A stretch of 64,000 nt of DNA from Bacteroides sp. M10 (GCF_014334015.1 NZ_CP060488.1:702501-766500), one strand, 5' to 3'. Shown: positions 24,824 through 35,086, counted from the stretch's first letter. Program-made: numbers and translations. The notes: generated by a model not told the origin, from the letters alone.

Positions 24824-26638
24824 ATGGAAAAACAAGAACAGATCATTACTACATATCAGCAAATCATTCAGAAAACAGAACTGGAGTTACAGAATGCACG
24901 GAAACGTATCTATTATATCAGTCTTCTCCGCCTGATCTTATTCGTAGGAGCTGTAGCAAATGCCATTATCTTTTGGTCTGATGGGTGGCTATGTCTCTCT
25001 GCTTTCGCCATCTTACCTTTTATCTTATTCATCTGGCTGGTAAAACGCCATAATTTCTGGTTCTACCGAAAAGACTTTCTGAAAAAGAAAATAGAAATCA
25101 ATGAGCAGGAGCTACGTGCCATGCAATATGACTTTTCTGATTTTGATGATGGAAAAGAATTTGTTAATCCATCTCATCTCTACACTCTTGATTTAGACGT
25201 ATTTGGCGAACATTCTCTTTTCCAATACATCAACCGCACTGCAACGCCTATTGGCAAACTGCATCTTGCAAACTGGTTCAATGCGCATCTGGAAAACAAA
25301 GAAGCTATTGAACATCGCCAGGAAGCTATACATGAATTGTCCACAGACTTAGAATATCGCCAACAAATCCGCTTGCTCGGCTTACTCTATAAAGGAAAAC
25401 CTGCCGATACCACCGAAATCAAAGAATGGGCAAACAGTCCAAGTTATTATCGGAAGCGTACACTTCTACGCATCCTCCCGACAGCGGTAACGATCATTAA
25501 TTTCCTATGTATAGGTCTAGCCATTTTAGGTATTATCTCGGCCAGTATTGCAGGAGGAGTGTTTGTTGGCTTTGTATTATTCAGCACTATTTTTTCTAAA
25601 GGAATCACTAAACTACAAACGACCTACGGAGAAAAGCTACAAATTCTTTCGACATACGCTGACCAGATTCTTCTCACTGAACAGAAAGAAATGCAAAGTC
25701 ATATACTGCAAAAGTTAAAAACGGAACTTACAAGTCAGAATCAGACCGCTTCTCAAGCAGTACGCCAGCTTTCAAAACTGATGAACGCGCTCGATCAACG
25801 AAGCAATCTGCTAATAAGCACGATACTCAACGGACTAATATTCTGGGAGCTGCGCCAAGTGATGCGAATCGAGAAGTGGAAAGAAATCCACGCATCCGAC
25901 CTTCCTCGCTGGATAGAAACCATCGGAGAAATTGATGCTTATTGTTCTCTGGCAACATTCGCATATAATCATCCGGATTATATCTATCCTACCATTGCTG
26001 CTCAATCTTTCCATCTGCAGGCTGAAGCTTTAGGGCATCCTTTAATGGATCGCAACAAATGTGTACGCAACGGAATAGACATCGAAAGACGTCCTTTCTT
26101 TATTATTATCACAGGAGCCAATATGGCAGGAAAAAGCACGTATTTACGTACTGTAGGAGTGAACTATCTACTAGCATGTATAGGGGCTCCCGTTTGGGCA
26201 AAGCGGATGGAAATATATCCGGCTCGACTCGTCACCAGCCTTCGGACCAGTGACTCCTTAGCCGACAACGAATCTTATTTCTTTGCCGAACTCAAGCGAC
26301 TTAAATTAATCATAGACAAGCTTGAAGCAGGAGAAGAACTTTTCATCATCCTTGATGAAATATTGAAAGGTACAAACTCTATGGATAAACAGAGAGGTTC
26401 TTTCGCCCTCATCAAACAATTCATGCACATGAACACCAATGGTATCATCGCCACTCATGACTTGTTGCTAGGAACTTTAGTGGACTCCTTCCCACAAAAT
26501 ATCCGAAATTACTGTTTCGAAGCTGACATCACGAACAACGAACTCACCTTCTCTTACCAAATGAGAAACGGAGTTGCGCAAAATATGAATGCCTGCTTTT
26601 TAATGAAGAAAATGGGGATCGCCGTCATTAACGACTAA
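24824..26638 (+). CDS. membrane-anchored MutS-like ATPase
   Basis: A 604-residue protein with a C-terminal MutS ATPase domain: Walker A GANMAGKSTYLRTVG (about 431), signature TSDSLADNESYFFAELKR, Walker B LDEILKGT (about 510) and the switch His in ATHD. The N-terminus lacks the mismatch-recognition domain. Instead it has two hydrophobic pairs (about residues 34-73 and 215-258) that should place it in the inner membrane with the ATPase inside the cell. Such MutS-related proteins are common in Bacteroidetes, but their role is unknown; mismatch repair by this protein is unlikely. The ATG at 24824 was chosen because an upstream one at 24800 lies within the promoter. Confidence 0.85.
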   Translation: MEKQEQIITTYQQIIQKTELELQNARKRIYYISLLRLILFVGAVANAIIFWSDGWLCLSAFAILPFILFIWLVKRHNFWFYRKDFLKKKIEINEQELRAMQYDFSDFDDGKEFVNPSHLYTLDLDVFGEHSLFQYINRTATPIGKLHLANWFNAHLENKEAIEHRQEAIHELSTDLEYRQQIRLLGLLYKGKPADTTEIKEWANSPSYYRKRTLLRILPTAVTIINFLCIGLAILGIISASIAGGVFVGFVLFSTIFSKGITKLQTTYGEKLQILSTYADQILLTEQKEMQSHILQKLKTELTSQNQTASQAVRQLSKLMNALDQRSNLLISTILNGLIFWELRQVMRIEKWKEIHASDLPRWIETIGEIDAYCSLATFAYNHPDYIYPTIAAQSFHLQAEALGHPLMDRNKCVRNGIDIERRPFFIIITGANMAGKSTYLRTVGVNYLLACIGAPVWAKRMEIYPARLVTSLRTSDSLADNESYFFAELKRLKLIIDKLEAGEELFIILDEILKGTNSMDKQRGSFALIKQFMHMNTNGIIATHDLLLGTLVDSFPQNIRNYCFEADITNNELTFSYQMRNGVAQNMNACFLMKKMGIAVIND

Positions 26639-26734
26639 TCCCCATCCTTGTATGAAAATCAAAGTTTTCTATTGCAGTAACATCCAAAACCTGCTTTATT
26701 TAGTAGCAGCAAACTGAATATAAAATTTCAAGCT

Positions 26735-26774
26735 ACCTGTTTTAATGTGTCGGAAAAAACAAAGTTAAACAGGT
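26735..26774. terminator. possible terminator between convergent genes
   Basis: ACCTGTTTTAA (26735-26745) pairs with TTAAACAGGT (26765-26774) with one bulged base and a 19-base loop, followed by TTTTG on the plus strand. It lies between the MutS-like gene (plus) and the minus-strand gene at 26790. Confidence 0.5.
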
Positions 26775-26789
26775 TTTGTAGATATACTT

Positions 26790-27332
26790 TTACTGCATTT
26801 TACTTTTTGCCAGAAATGCTATTACCGCTGAAGCTTGTTCATCAGTGAAATACTGCACTGATGTTATTGGCTGATAGGTATAAGGTATAAACTGGAATAA
26901 CTGTACAGCTGCAAACTTTTTATCAGCAGAAAGTATCACATCCATACGTATATTACCACTAGCCTCACTCTTTATATGCGAACCTGCAGAGAATGAACCC
27001 GAATTCACAAGATTCCTCAAAGCATCCATGTGTTTCAAATCAAAGAATATACTATGCTCTTTAGCCACACTTTTGGTTGGTAAATAAATAACTTCTTTTG
27101 ATTTCCAGAAGAGACGGAAAATCCCCATAAGGAATAGACCTGTTCCCAGAACCATCAAAGCCATACTAACCGTAGAAGACTTATCTTCCAATTCGAAAGT
27201 AGAAGCAAAAGCTAAAATACCGACCAATAACATTACAGAAGAAATTAAAACTCCTGAAACACTTGTACGTTTTGCGATATCGGGGTGTGAAGATGCGAAG
27301 ATAGTAGCATCAATCGTTTGAGTAGTTGCCAT
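26790..27332 (-). CDS. membrane protein of unknown function (180 aa)
   Basis: I do not recognise the family. Residues about 28-45 and 57-75 form two membrane helices (VLISSVMLLVGILAFAS and ALMVLGTGLFLMGIFRLFW). The rest is a soluble C-terminal domain of about 100 residues containing FFDLKHMDALRNLVNSGSF. No signal peptide precedes the first helix, so a hairpin with both ends in the cytoplasm is likely. It is a single-gene unit, convergent with the MutS-like gene. Confidence 0.7.
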   Translation of the reverse strand: MATTQTIDATIFASSHPDIAKRTSVSGVLISSVMLLVGILAFASTFELEDKSSTVSMALMVLGTGLFLMGIFRLFWKSKEVIYLPTKSVAKEHSIFFDLKHMDALRNLVNSGSFSAGSHIKSEASGNIRMDVILSADKKFAAVQLFQFIPYTYQPITSVQYFTDEQASAVIAFLAKSKMQ

Positions 27333-27444
27333 AATATTTAAAGTTTAAATTATTAGTAAAAATATAAAGATAAAAAGGATATAGTCACCGGTATTACAGA
27401 AGATACCAGTAACCACAAAATAAACAATACCAATAAATAGACTA

Positions 27445-27840
27445 CTAAATAATTATACGCCTCAAAGTATATACATAGTATTCACTTGATGGCTGGCAAT
27501 AATAGGAAGTTGTTGTACCATAAATCCGCCCCCAGTGTTGTGAAAGTGAGTTATCACGATCAGCACAACATTGTAGCGCATTTTTTAAAGAAAAGAAATA
27601 TTCTCCAAGTTGCACACGTTGAATACGTGTTACAGATATCTGATGGCTTTGCAAGTTGTTCAATTCAGCCACTGGCTTACCAGGAAGATCCGGTGCGCTG
27701 ATTTCCCCATGCTGTCTCATTGCATATGTAATAGCACGCTCCTGCTCATCCACCACTTTCGCAGTAGAAACATTGCCTGCTATGCTATGAAAAGCAACAG
27801 TCAGCAACAGAAACAATATTACCTTTACAAATTTTGCCAT
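27445..27840 (-). CDS. small secreted protein of unknown function (131 aa)
   Basis: The chosen start (27840, MAKFVKVILFLLLTVAFHS) gives an obvious signal peptide. The longer open frame to 27933 starts upstream of a promoter-like TATATTTG at 27850-27857. The mature part of about 110 residues has a CC pair (LQCCADRD), one further Cys and a tyrosine-rich C-terminus (SYYCQPSSEYYVYTLRR). I know no family. Its promoter sits between it and the terminator of the ribosomal operon, so it is a separate unit. Confidence 0.6.
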   Translation of the reverse strand: MAKFVKVILFLLLTVAFHSIAGNVSTAKVVDEQERAITYAMRQHGEISAPDLPGKPVAELNNLQSHQISVTRIQRVQLGEYFFSLKNALQCCADRDNSLSQHWGRIYGTTTSYYCQPSSEYYVYTLRRIII

Positions 27841-27849
27841 ATTCACCTG

Positions 27850-27857
27850 CAAATATA
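27850..27857 (-). promoter_or_regulatory. -7 element for the small secreted protein
   Basis: TATATTTG on the minus strand ends nine bases before the chosen ATG, which implies a very short leader. No good TTTG is seen at -33. Confidence 0.4.
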
Positions 27858-27931
27858 ACAGATTCTCTCTATGAAAAGTTCTATTAAGATATATTTTAAT
27901 GTATCTTAGTATTAGTAAACGGCAGACAAAC

Positions 27932-27963
27932 AAAAAAGGCTACCCTCACAGGTAGCCTTTTTT
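27932..27963 (-). terminator. terminator of the ribosomal protein supercluster
   Basis: A 7-bp GC-rich stem (GGCTACC / GGTAGCC, 6-base loop) is flanked by six A and six T residues, so it can work on both strands. It lies 24 bases past the rplQ stop. Confidence 0.9.
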
Positions 27964-27987
27964 ATATCTATAAGAATAACTGTAAAA

Positions 27988-28482
27988 TTATTCAGCTGAT
28001 TCAGCTTTTGGTTCTTCAGCCTTAGGAGCTTCAGTTGCAGGAGCTTCAACAGCGGCAGAAGCAGCTTTCTTCGAACGACGAGTACGAGTAGCTTTCTTAG
28101 CAACTTTTTCCTTAGCCATGTTTTCATTGTAGTCAACCAACTCGATGAAGCACATTTCTGCATTGTCACCCAAACGGTTACCAGTCTTGATAATACGAGT
28201 ATAACCACCCGGACGATCAGCAATCTTAACAGAGATTTCTTTGAACAATTCTGTTACTGCAATCTTATCTTGCAAGTTGCTAAATACAACACGACGAGAG
28301 TTCGTAGTATCTTCTTTAGACTTAGTAATCAAAGGCTCAACAAACTTTTTCAAAGCTTTCGCCTTTGCAACAGTCGTAGTGATTCTTTTGTGCTTGATCA
28401 AAGAGCAAGCCATGTTAGATAACATAGCGCTTCTATGAGAAGCAGTACGACCTAAATGATTGAATTTTTTATTATGTCTCAT
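27988..28482 (-). CDS. rplQ: 50S ribosomal protein L17
   Basis: 164 residues. The N-terminal [20 protein letters not shown] is the L17 signature. After about residue 120 there is an extra tail rich in Ala, Lys and Glu (ending [13 protein letters not shown]), longer than the E. coli protein of about 127 residues and common in Bacteroidetes. It is the last gene of the alpha-type cluster, four bases after rpoA and just before the terminator. Confidence 0.97.
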   Translation of the reverse strand: MRHNKKFNHLGRTASHRSAMLSNMACSLIKHKRITTTVAKAKALKKFVEPLITKSKEDTTNSRRVVFSNLQDKIAVTELFKEISVKIADRPGGYTRIIKTGNRLGDNAEMCFIELVDYNENMAKEKVAKKATRTRRSKKAASAAVEAPATEAPKAEEPKAESAE

Positions 28483-28485
28483 TTT

Positions 28486-29478
28486 TTATTCTTTATCTAA
28501 TTTATATTTAGAAATGTCGGTTCCAAACGACAGATTCAGACTTTCCAGCAAATCATCAAGCTCGGTAAGCGATTTCTTTCCGAAGTTTCTGAATTTCAGC
28601 AGGTCAGTTTTGTTGAATTGTACCAAGTCGCCGAGAGTTTCTACGTCAGCAGCCTTCAAGCAATTGAGGGCACGAACTGACAAGTCCATATCAACGAGTT
28701 TAGTTTTCAACAGCTGACGCATGTGCAATACTTCTTCATCAAACTCTTCATTGCCATCAGTATCATTACTTTCAAGCGTGATCTTCTCGTCAGAGAACAA
28801 CATGAAATGATAAATCAGAATTTTTGCAGCTTCTTTCAGCGCTTCTTTCGGATGTATAGAACCGTCGGTACTAATTTCAAGTACTAGCTTTTCGTAGTCA
28901 GTCTTCTGTTCTACACGGAAGTTTTCTACAGCATACTTGACATTACGTATCGGTGTATAAATAGAGTCGATTGGAATTACATTAACATCCGTGCAATACT
29001 CGCGATTCTCATCAGCAGGTACATAACCACGGCCTTTGTTAATTGTAATATCAATCTGCATAGTTGACTTAGAATCTAAATGACAAATAACTAATTCCGG
29101 ATTTAACACTTCAAATCCAGTCAAATACTTACCTATGTCACCTGCTTTAAATTCACTGGAATTCTCGACAGTGATGCTCACTTTTTCGCTCTCGAACTCT
29201 TCAACTACTTGCTTGAATCTCACTTGTTTCAGATTCAAGATAATGTTGGTAACATCCTCTTTTACTCCAGGTACACTAGAAAATTCATGCTCCACACCAT
29301 CGATTCTGATAGTAGTGATAGCAAAACCCTCTAATGAAGAAAGAAGGATTCGGCGTAATGCATTACCTACAGTAATACCAAAACCCGGTTCCAACGGACG
29401 GAATTCGAATTTACCGAATCTGGAGTCCGCCTCCAACATTAATACTTTATCAGGTTTTTGAAATGCTAATATCGCCAT
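28486..29478 (-). CDS. rpoA: RNA polymerase alpha subunit
   Basis: 330 residues with the two standard parts. The N-terminal dimerisation domain contains [19 protein letters not shown]. The C-terminal domain, two helix-hairpin-helix turns, contains [23 protein letters not shown] and [14 protein letters not shown] motifs and contacts DNA and activators. It assembles with RpoB and RpoC, encoded at 46660-54876. It lies between rpsD and rplQ as in other bacteria. Confidence 0.98.
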   Translation of the reverse strand: MAILAFQKPDKVLMLEADSRFGKFEFRPLEPGFGITVGNALRRILLSSLEGFAITTIRIDGVEHEFSSVPGVKEDVTNIILNLKQVRFKQVVEEFESEKVSITVENSSEFKAGDIGKYLTGFEVLNPELVICHLDSKSTMQIDITINKGRGYVPADENREYCTDVNVIPIDSIYTPIRNVKYAVENFRVEQKTDYEKLVLEISTDGSIHPKEALKEAAKILIYHFMLFSDEKITLESNDTDGNEEFDEEVLHMRQLLKTKLVDMDLSVRALNCLKAADVETLGDLVQFNKTDLLKFRNFGKKSLTELDDLLESLNLSFGTDISKYKLDKE

Positions 29479-29489
29479 GAAATTAATTA

Positions 29490-30095
29490 TTATTTAGAAT
29501 ACAATTCAACGATCAAATGTTCTTTAATGTTCTCAGGAATGTCTGCTCTTTCAGGTATGTGCAACATTTTACCAACCTTAGAAGCTTCGTCCCATTCCAA
29601 CCAAGCATACTTGCTATGATTGAAACCTGCAAGAGAATTAGCAATTACTTCCAAAGATTTAGATCTTTCACGAACACCAATCAATTGTCCTGGTTTTACT
29701 GCAAATGAAGGGATGTTTACCACTTCACCATCTACAGTAATGTGCTTGTGACTAACCAACTGACGAGCAGCAGCACGTGTAGGAGCAATTCCCAAGCGGA
29801 ATACTACGTTGTCAAGACGGCCTTCCAGCAATTGAAGGAGTACCTCACCGGTAATACCTTTAGCAGTAGCTGCTTTTTCAAACAAATTGCGGAATTGTTT
29901 TTCTAAAACTCCATAGGTGTATTTAGCTTTCTGCTTTTCACGAAGTTGCACACCATATTCAGAAGTTTTTCTTTTTCTTGAATTACCATGTTGTCCGGGA
30001 GGATAGTTCTTCTTTGACAAAACTTTGTCAGCTCCAAAGATTCCTTCACCGAATTTACGGGCGATTCTCGATTTTGGTCCAGTATATCTAGCCAT
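29490..30095 (-). CDS. rpsD: 30S ribosomal protein S4
   Basis: 201 residues. The protein binds 16S rRNA early in assembly. The N-terminus [17 protein letters not shown] and the S4 RNA-binding domain ([20 protein letters not shown]) are clear. It lacks the zinc-binding cysteines found in some S4 forms. A 118-base gap separates it from rpsK and could carry a translational operator, as S4 represses the alpha operon in E. coli; this is analogy only. Confidence 0.97.
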   Translation of the reverse strand: MARYTGPKSRIARKFGEGIFGADKVLSKKNYPPGQHGNSRKRKTSEYGVQLREKQKAKYTYGVLEKQFRNLFEKAATAKGITGEVLLQLLEGRLDNVVFRLGIAPTRAAARQLVSHKHITVDGEVVNIPSFAVKPGQLIGVRERSKSLEVIANSLAGFNHSKYAWLEWDEASKVGKMLHIPERADIPENIKEHLIVELYSK

Positions 30096-30213
30096 TTCTT
30101 TTAAATATTTAATTGTTTATTCATGAACTTAATTTGTTGCAGCCGCGATTACAGAGAGAAATTAAATGTAATCCAAAAACAAAATCAAGATCATTGTGTA
30201 AGTTAAAGGTAAA

Positions 30214-30603
30214 TTAAACTCTACGTCTTTTCGGAGGACGACAACCATTATGTGGAAGCGGAGTCACGTCAATGATTTCAGTAACTTCGATACCAGCACC
30301 GTGGATAGTTCTAATAGCAGACTCACGTCCGTTACCTGGACCCTTCACATATGCTTTTACCTTTCTCAGGCCAAGATCAAATGCAATCTTTGCACAATCC
30401 TGGGCAGCCATCTGAGCTGCATAAGGAGTATTCTTTTTAGAACCTCTAAATCCCATTTTACCAGCAGATGACCAAGAGATAATCTGCCCTTCACTGTTTG
30501 CAAGAGAAACAATAATATTGTTGAAAGATGAATGAACATGCAACTGTCCATTAGCGTCTACTTTCACATTTCTCTTTTTAGCTGCAACTGTTTTTTTTGC
30601 CAT
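30214..30603 (-). CDS. rpsK: 30S ribosomal protein S11
   Basis: 129 residues, head/platform protein of the small subunit. It shows [20 protein letters not shown] and the C-terminal [13 protein letters not shown] signature. It follows rpsM by 11 bases in the alpha cluster. Confidence 0.97.
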
Positions 30604-30614
30604 ATCAACAATTA

Positions 30615-30995
30615 TTATTTAGTAGCTTTTTTCTTATTAGCAACGGTTTTCTTTCTACCTTTACGAGTACGTGCATTGTTCTTAGTGCTCTGACCTCTAA
30701 CAGGCAGACCAATACGGTGACGTACACCACGATAGCAACCAATATCCATTAATCGCTTAATGTTCAATTGGATTTCAGAACGAAGATCACCTTCCACTTT
30801 ATACTCTGCACCGATAATCTCACGAATCTTAGCAGCTTGATCATCTGTCCAGTCTTTAACCTTCAGATCTTTATCTACACCAGCTTTATCTAAAATTTTT
30901 GCTGAACTACTGCGACCTATTCCATATACATAGGTCAACGCAATTTCACCTCTTTTGTTCTGAGGTAAATCTACACCAACTATTCTTATAGCCAT
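30615..30995 (-). CDS. rpsM: 30S ribosomal protein S13
   Basis: 126 residues. It starts [20 protein letters not shown], with the helix-two-turn-helix [14 protein letters not shown] and the C-terminal [18 protein letters not shown] that reaches the tRNA sites. It follows rpmJ by 33 bases. Confidence 0.97.
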
Positions 30996-31028
30996 ATACT
31001 TAATTATTTTTTTTGCAAAAATAACAAA

Positions 31029-31145
31029 TTATCCTTGACGTTGTTTATACTTAGGATTTTTCTTGTTAATAACATACAAACGGCCATTACGTCTAACGAT
31101 CTTACATTCTGGCGTGCGTTTCTTTAATGATGCTCTTACTTTCAT
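31029..31145 (-). CDS. rpmJ: 50S ribosomal protein L36
   Basis: A 38-residue protein read directly from the minus strand: it starts [20 protein letters not shown] and ends KYKQRQG. It has only one cysteine (Cys14), so this is the zinc-free type. It lies between infA and rpmM-type S13, the standard order infA-rpmJ-rpsM. Confidence 0.95.
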   Translation of the reverse strand: MKVRASLKKRTPECKIVRRNGRLYVINKKNPKYKQRQG

Positions 31146-31153
31146 ATCTTATT

Positions 31154-31372
31154 TTATTTATATCTAAACACAATTCTTCCTTTCGATAAGTCGTAAGGAG
31201 ACATTTCGACTCTCACTTTATCTCCCGGCAAGATCTTGATGTAATGCATCCGCATCTTACCTGAAATATGTGCAGTAATCTCATGTCCGTTTTCTAATTC
31301 AACACGAAACATTGCATTTGACAATGCTTCAACTATAACTCCATCTTGTTCTATTGCAGATTGCTTTGCCAT
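31154..31372 (-). CDS. infA: translation initiation factor IF-1
   Basis: 72 residues forming a single S1-type OB fold. The block [23 protein letters not shown] is typical of the family. It occupies the ribosomal A site during initiation. It lies one base after the map stop codon, in the order secY-map-infA-rpmJ. Confidence 0.97.
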   Translation of the reverse strand: MAKQSAIEQDGVIVEALSNAMFRVELENGHEITAHISGKMRMHYIKILPGDKVRVEMSPYDLSKGRIVFRYK

Positions 31373-31373
31373 A

Positions 31374-32171
31374 TTATATTGCTTTATCTCCTAAAACTTC
31401 TTCTATGAATTTGAATGAAGACAAAATATCAGCTTCACCAGCTCCAACAGCTATCGTATGTTCAAAATGTGCAGCACATTTACGATCTCTGGTCCTCACA
31501 GTCCATCCGTCACGTTCCATAATCACTTGTCGATCTCCCAATGTTATCATCGGCTCTATCGCTATGCAAAGGCCTCTTTTCATCAAAGGTCCATATCCTC
31601 TTTTACCATAATTAGGCACTTGAGGATCTTCGTGCATCTCTTTACCAATGCCATGACCAACAAACTCACGCACTACACCATAAGAGTGAGACTCACAATA
31701 TTGCTGAATAGCATACCCGATGTCTCCGATTCTTTTGCCTTGCACTGCGTTCTGAATGCCAATATATAACGCTTCTTTAGTTACCTTCAACAAGTTACGA
31801 ATTTCTTCGTCCACCTCTCCTACACAAAAAGTATAAGCAGAATCACCACAAAAACCATTCATGTAAGTTCCGCAATCCACTGATACGATATCGCCATCTT
31901 TCAGTACAATATCACCTGGGATTCCATGTACAACCTGTTCATTAACAGAAGTACAAAGAGATGCGGGAAATGGTTCTCCATATTGATTCGGAAATCCTTT
32001 GAAAGTTGGAGTTGCCCCATGATCTCTAATGAACTCTTCAGCAACTTTATCCAACTCACGTGTAGTTACACCAGGCTTCACCAGTTTGGCAACCTCTGCA
32101 AGAGTTTTACCAACAAGCAGATTACTCTGACGGAGCAATTCTATTTCATCTTCTGTTTTAAGAAATATCAT
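31374..32171 (-). CDS. map: methionine aminopeptidase, type I
   Basis: 265 residues, removes the initiator methionine. The pita-bread metal ligands are visible: Asp in [18 protein letters not shown] (two), His in [12 protein letters not shown], Glu in IAIEPM and Glu near the C-terminus (FEHTIAV). There is no N-terminal zinc finger extension. It lies between secY and infA. Confidence 0.97.
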   Translation of the reverse strand: MIFLKTEDEIELLRQSNLLVGKTLAEVAKLVKPGVTTRELDKVAEEFIRDHGATPTFKGFPNQYGEPFPASLCTSVNEQVVHGIPGDIVLKDGDIVSVDCGTYMNGFCGDSAYTFCVGEVDEEIRNLLKVTKEALYIGIQNAVQGKRIGDIGYAIQQYCESHSYGVVREFVGHGIGKEMHEDPQVPNYGKRGYGPLMKRGLCIAIEPMITLGDRQVIMERDGWTVRTRDRKCAAHFEHTIAVGAGEADILSSFKFIEEVLGDKAI

Positions 32172-32186
32172 TTCTAATCTAAAGAA

Positions 32187-33527
32187 TTAATATGCCGCTA
32201 CACCAGCGCGTCCTTTAATACGACCAGACTTCAACAGACCATCATAGTGTCTCATCAACAAATGACTTTCAACCTGTTGCAGTGTATCAAGAACAACACC
32301 TACAAGAATTAACAAAGATGTACCGCCGAAGAATTGAGCAAATCCTGCTTGCACTCCGAATATACCGGCAAAAGCAGGCATAATAGCAACTAAAGCCAAG
32401 AAGAAAGAACCCGGCAAAGTAATACGAGACATTATATCATCAATATACTCTGCTGTTTTCTTTCCCGGTTTAATACCAGGGATGAAACCATTATTTCTCT
32501 TCATATCCTCAGCCATCTGAGTCGGATTAATTGTAATTGCAGTATAGAAATATGTAAATAATATAATCATTACCGCAAAAACAAAATTATACCAGAAACT
32601 TGTATGATCTGTAAACGCATGCAAGAAACCGCCCGCATCATTTACATTTGAAAAACCGATAAACGTAATTGGAATAAACATGATTGCCTGAGCAAAGATG
32701 ATAGGCATAACACCAGCAGCATTCACTTTCAAAGGAATGTATTGTCTAGCACCACCATATTGCTTGTTACCAACAATTCTTTTTGCATACTGTACAGGAA
32801 TTTTTCTTGTACCTTGTACCAAAAGAATAGCAGCACCAATCACTAATAACAAGAATACGATTTCAATTATAAACATGATCAAACCACCACTCTTATTTGC
32901 TACTCTGGATACAACTTCTTGCAACAAAGCATCAGGGAAACGAGCGATAATACCAATCAAGATGATAAATGAAATACCGTTACCAATACCTTTATCAGTA
33001 ATTCTTTCACCAAGCCACAAAATAAACATACTACCTGCTGCCAAAATAATGGTAGAGGTAACCATAAACAGAGTCCAATCTAATGAAGCATTTAAGGAAG
33101 GGCCAGCCTGCATTTTAAGATTGAGCAAATAAGAAGGGGCCTGAACTAACAATATAGCAATCGTCAAATAACGAGTATATTGATTCATTTTTCTTCTGCC
33201 GCTCTCACCTTCGCGTTGCAACTTCTGGAAATACGGCACAGCGATTCCCAACAACTGGATTACGATAGATGCAGAGATATAAGGCATGATTCCTAATGCA
33301 AAAATAGAGGCATTAGAAAATGCTCCTCCAGAGAACATATTTAACAAGGCTAAAAGGCCTTCACTTGTTTGTTCGTGCAATTTTGCCAGCATTGCCGGAT
33401 TGATACCCGGTAATACGACATATGATCCGAAACGGTAAATTGCCACAAACAATATGGTGATGAGGATCCGCTGTCTCAGATCCTCAATCTTCCATATATT
33501 CTTTAATGTTTCAATAGCTTTTCTCAT
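32187..33527 (-). CDS. secY: protein translocase subunit SecY
   Basis: 446 residues with ten membrane helices, the channel of the Sec translocon. Recognisable blocks are the N-terminal WKIEDLRQRILITILFVAIYR, the plug region with GGAFSNASIFALGIMPYISA, and the loop GIKPGKKTAEYID. SecE is encoded at 57763-57954. It follows rplO by four bases, as in spc operons generally. Confidence 0.98.
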   Translation of the reverse strand: MRKAIETLKNIWKIEDLRQRILITILFVAIYRFGSYVVLPGINPAMLAKLHEQTSEGLLALLNMFSGGAFSNASIFALGIMPYISASIVIQLLGIAVPYFQKLQREGESGRRKMNQYTRYLTIAILLVQAPSYLLNLKMQAGPSLNASLDWTLFMVTSTIILAAGSMFILWLGERITDKGIGNGISFIILIGIIARFPDALLQEVVSRVANKSGGLIMFIIEIVFLLLVIGAAILLVQGTRKIPVQYAKRIVGNKQYGGARQYIPLKVNAAGVMPIIFAQAIMFIPITFIGFSNVNDAGGFLHAFTDHTSFWYNFVFAVMIILFTYFYTAITINPTQMAEDMKRNNGFIPGIKPGKKTAEYIDDIMSRITLPGSFFLALVAIMPAFAGIFGVQAGFAQFFGGTSLLILVGVVLDTLQQVESHLLMRHYDGLLKSGRIKGRAGVAAY

Positions 33528-33531
33528 TGAA

Positions 33532-33978
33532 TCAGAGTTTTACTACAGTTCCACCAGCAGCTTCAATAGCAGCAGTTGCAGTCTTAGAGAATGCATGAGC
33601 TTCTACTTCCAGCTTGTTAGTCAGAGTTCCGTTACCCAATACTTTTACCAACTGATTTGAAGATATAAATCCTGCTTCGATAAAGTCGTTTACACCAATT
33701 TTTGCCAAGCTCTTAGCTTCAGCAAGTTTCTGGATAGTATCCAGATTGATGGCTTTATATTCTACACGATTGATATTCTTGAAACCAAATTTAGGAACTC
33801 GACGTTGAAGAGGCATCTGACCACCTTCAAAACCGATCTTCTTAGAGTATCCAGATCTTGATTTAGCTCCCTTATGACCTCTTGTAGAAGTACCGCCTAA
33901 GCCAGAACCAGTTCCACGTCCAATTCTTTTTCTTGTCTTAGTAGATCCCTCTGCAGGTTTTAAATTACTTAAGTTCAT
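33532..33978 (-). CDS. rplO: 50S ribosomal protein L15
   Basis: 148 residues. The glycine- and arginine-rich N-terminal arm (KRIGRGTGSGLGGTSTRGHK) and FEGGQMPLQRRVPKFGF are the L15 signature. It lies between rpmD and secY. Confidence 0.97.
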   Translation of the reverse strand: MNLSNLKPAEGSTKTRKRIGRGTGSGLGGTSTRGHKGAKSRSGYSKKIGFEGGQMPLQRRVPKFGFKNINRVEYKAINLDTIQKLAEAKSLAKIGVNDFIEAGFISSNQLVKVLGNGTLTNKLEVEAHAFSKTATAAIEAAGGTVVKL

Positions 33979-34010
33979 ATTGTAATTTCGTTTTATTATT
34001 CAACAAATAA

Positions 34011-34187
34011 TTACTTAACAATGGCAACCAAGTGTTTTACTTTATCTACCATCCCAAGAATTGAAGGAGTGCTTTCGTGTTCAACCACACGGTTCAGTTT
34101 ACGAAGTCCCAGTGCATCGAGAGTTCTTTTCTGATCAGCTGGAGCACCAATTCTACTTTTAACTTGTTTAATCTTTATAGTTGACAT
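34011..34187 (-). CDS. rpmD: 50S ribosomal protein L30
   Basis: A 58-residue protein read from the minus strand, starting MSTIKIKQVKSRIGAPADQK and including TLDALGLRKLNR. A strong AAGGAGG (34192-34198) precedes the ATG by four bases and overlaps the rpsE stop codon, which is unusual in this organism group. Position between rpsE and rplO is standard. Confidence 0.95.
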   Translation of the reverse strand: MSTIKIKQVKSRIGAPADQKRTLDALGLRKLNRVVEHESTPSILGMVDKVKHLVAIVK

Positions 34188-34196
34188 ATCTCCTCC

Positions 34197-34715
34197 TTAT
34201 CCTCTAAATACTTTTTCAACACTAATACCTCTGTTCTGAGCAACCATTCTTGCATCACGCATTTCACTCAAAGCTTCGATTGTAGCTTTAACAAGGTTGT
34301 GCGGATTTGAAGAACCTTTAGATTTAGCCAAAACGTCAGTAACACCAACACTTTCCAATACAGCACGCATAGCACCACCAGCTACTACACCGGTTCCGTG
34401 AGATGCAGGTTTGATGAATACTTCAGCACCACCAAATCTAGCTGATTGTTCATGAGGAACAGTACCTTTCAAAATAGGCACTTTCACCAGGTTCTTTTTA
34501 GCTGATTCAACACCTTTAGCGATAGCAGCTGTTACTTCACCTGCTTTACCAAGTCCCCAACCAATGATACCTTCTTCGTTACCTACAACAACGATTGCAG
34601 AGAAACTAAAAGTTCTACCACCTTTGGTAACTTTAGTAACACGATTAATAGCAACCAATCTATCTTTCAGTTCTATATCGTTAGTAATCTTAACTCTATT
34701 ATTAACTCCTGCCAT
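34197..34715 (-). CDS. rpsE: 30S ribosomal protein S5
   Basis: 172 residues. It has the double-stranded RNA-binding-like N-terminal domain ([20 protein letters not shown]) and a C-terminal domain with [20 protein letters not shown]. It contributes to decoding accuracy and mRNA unwinding at the entry site. It lies between rplR and rpmD. Confidence 0.97.
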   Translation of the reverse strand: MAGVNNRVKITNDIELKDRLVAINRVTKVTKGGRTFSFSAIVVVGNEEGIIGWGLGKAGEVTAAIAKGVESAKKNLVKVPILKGTVPHEQSARFGGAEVFIKPASHGTGVVAGGAMRAVLESVGVTDVLAKSKGSSNPHNLVKATIEALSEMRDARMVAQNRGISVEKVFRG

Positions 34716-34720
34716 AATGA

Positions 34721-35065
34721 TTAAAATTTAAGTCCACCGTTACGAGCAGCATCAGCTACTTCTTTTACTCTCCCATGATACAAGTAACCATTACGGTCGA
34801 AAACAACAGTAGTTATACCTGCTTCCTGAGCCTTTTTAGCAATCATTTCACCCACTTTAGCAGCTTGTTCTTTTTTAGCAACTTTATCAGTCAAACCTAA
34901 AGAAGAAGCGGCAGCCAGTGTCTTACCAGAAAGATCATCGATAATCTGGACATAAATTTGCTTGTTACTTCTAAATACACTCATACGCGGACATTCAGTA
35001 GTACCTGAAATTTTGTTGCGTACTCTATATTTGATCTTAACTCGTCTTTCTATTTTTGTTGTCAT
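34721..35065 (-). CDS. rplR: 50S ribosomal protein L18
   Basis: 114 residues, 5S rRNA-binding. The basic N-terminus ([17 protein letters not shown]) and the C-terminal [20 protein letters not shown] are typical. It lies between rplF and rpsE. Confidence 0.97.
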   Translation of the reverse strand: MTTKIERRVKIKYRVRNKISGTTECPRMSVFRSNKQIYVQIIDDLSGKTLAAASSLGLTDKVAKKEQAAKVGEMIAKKAQEAGITTVVFDRNGYLYHGRVKEVADAARNGGLKF

Positions 35066-35086
35066 AATAATCTAATTTTATATGAA

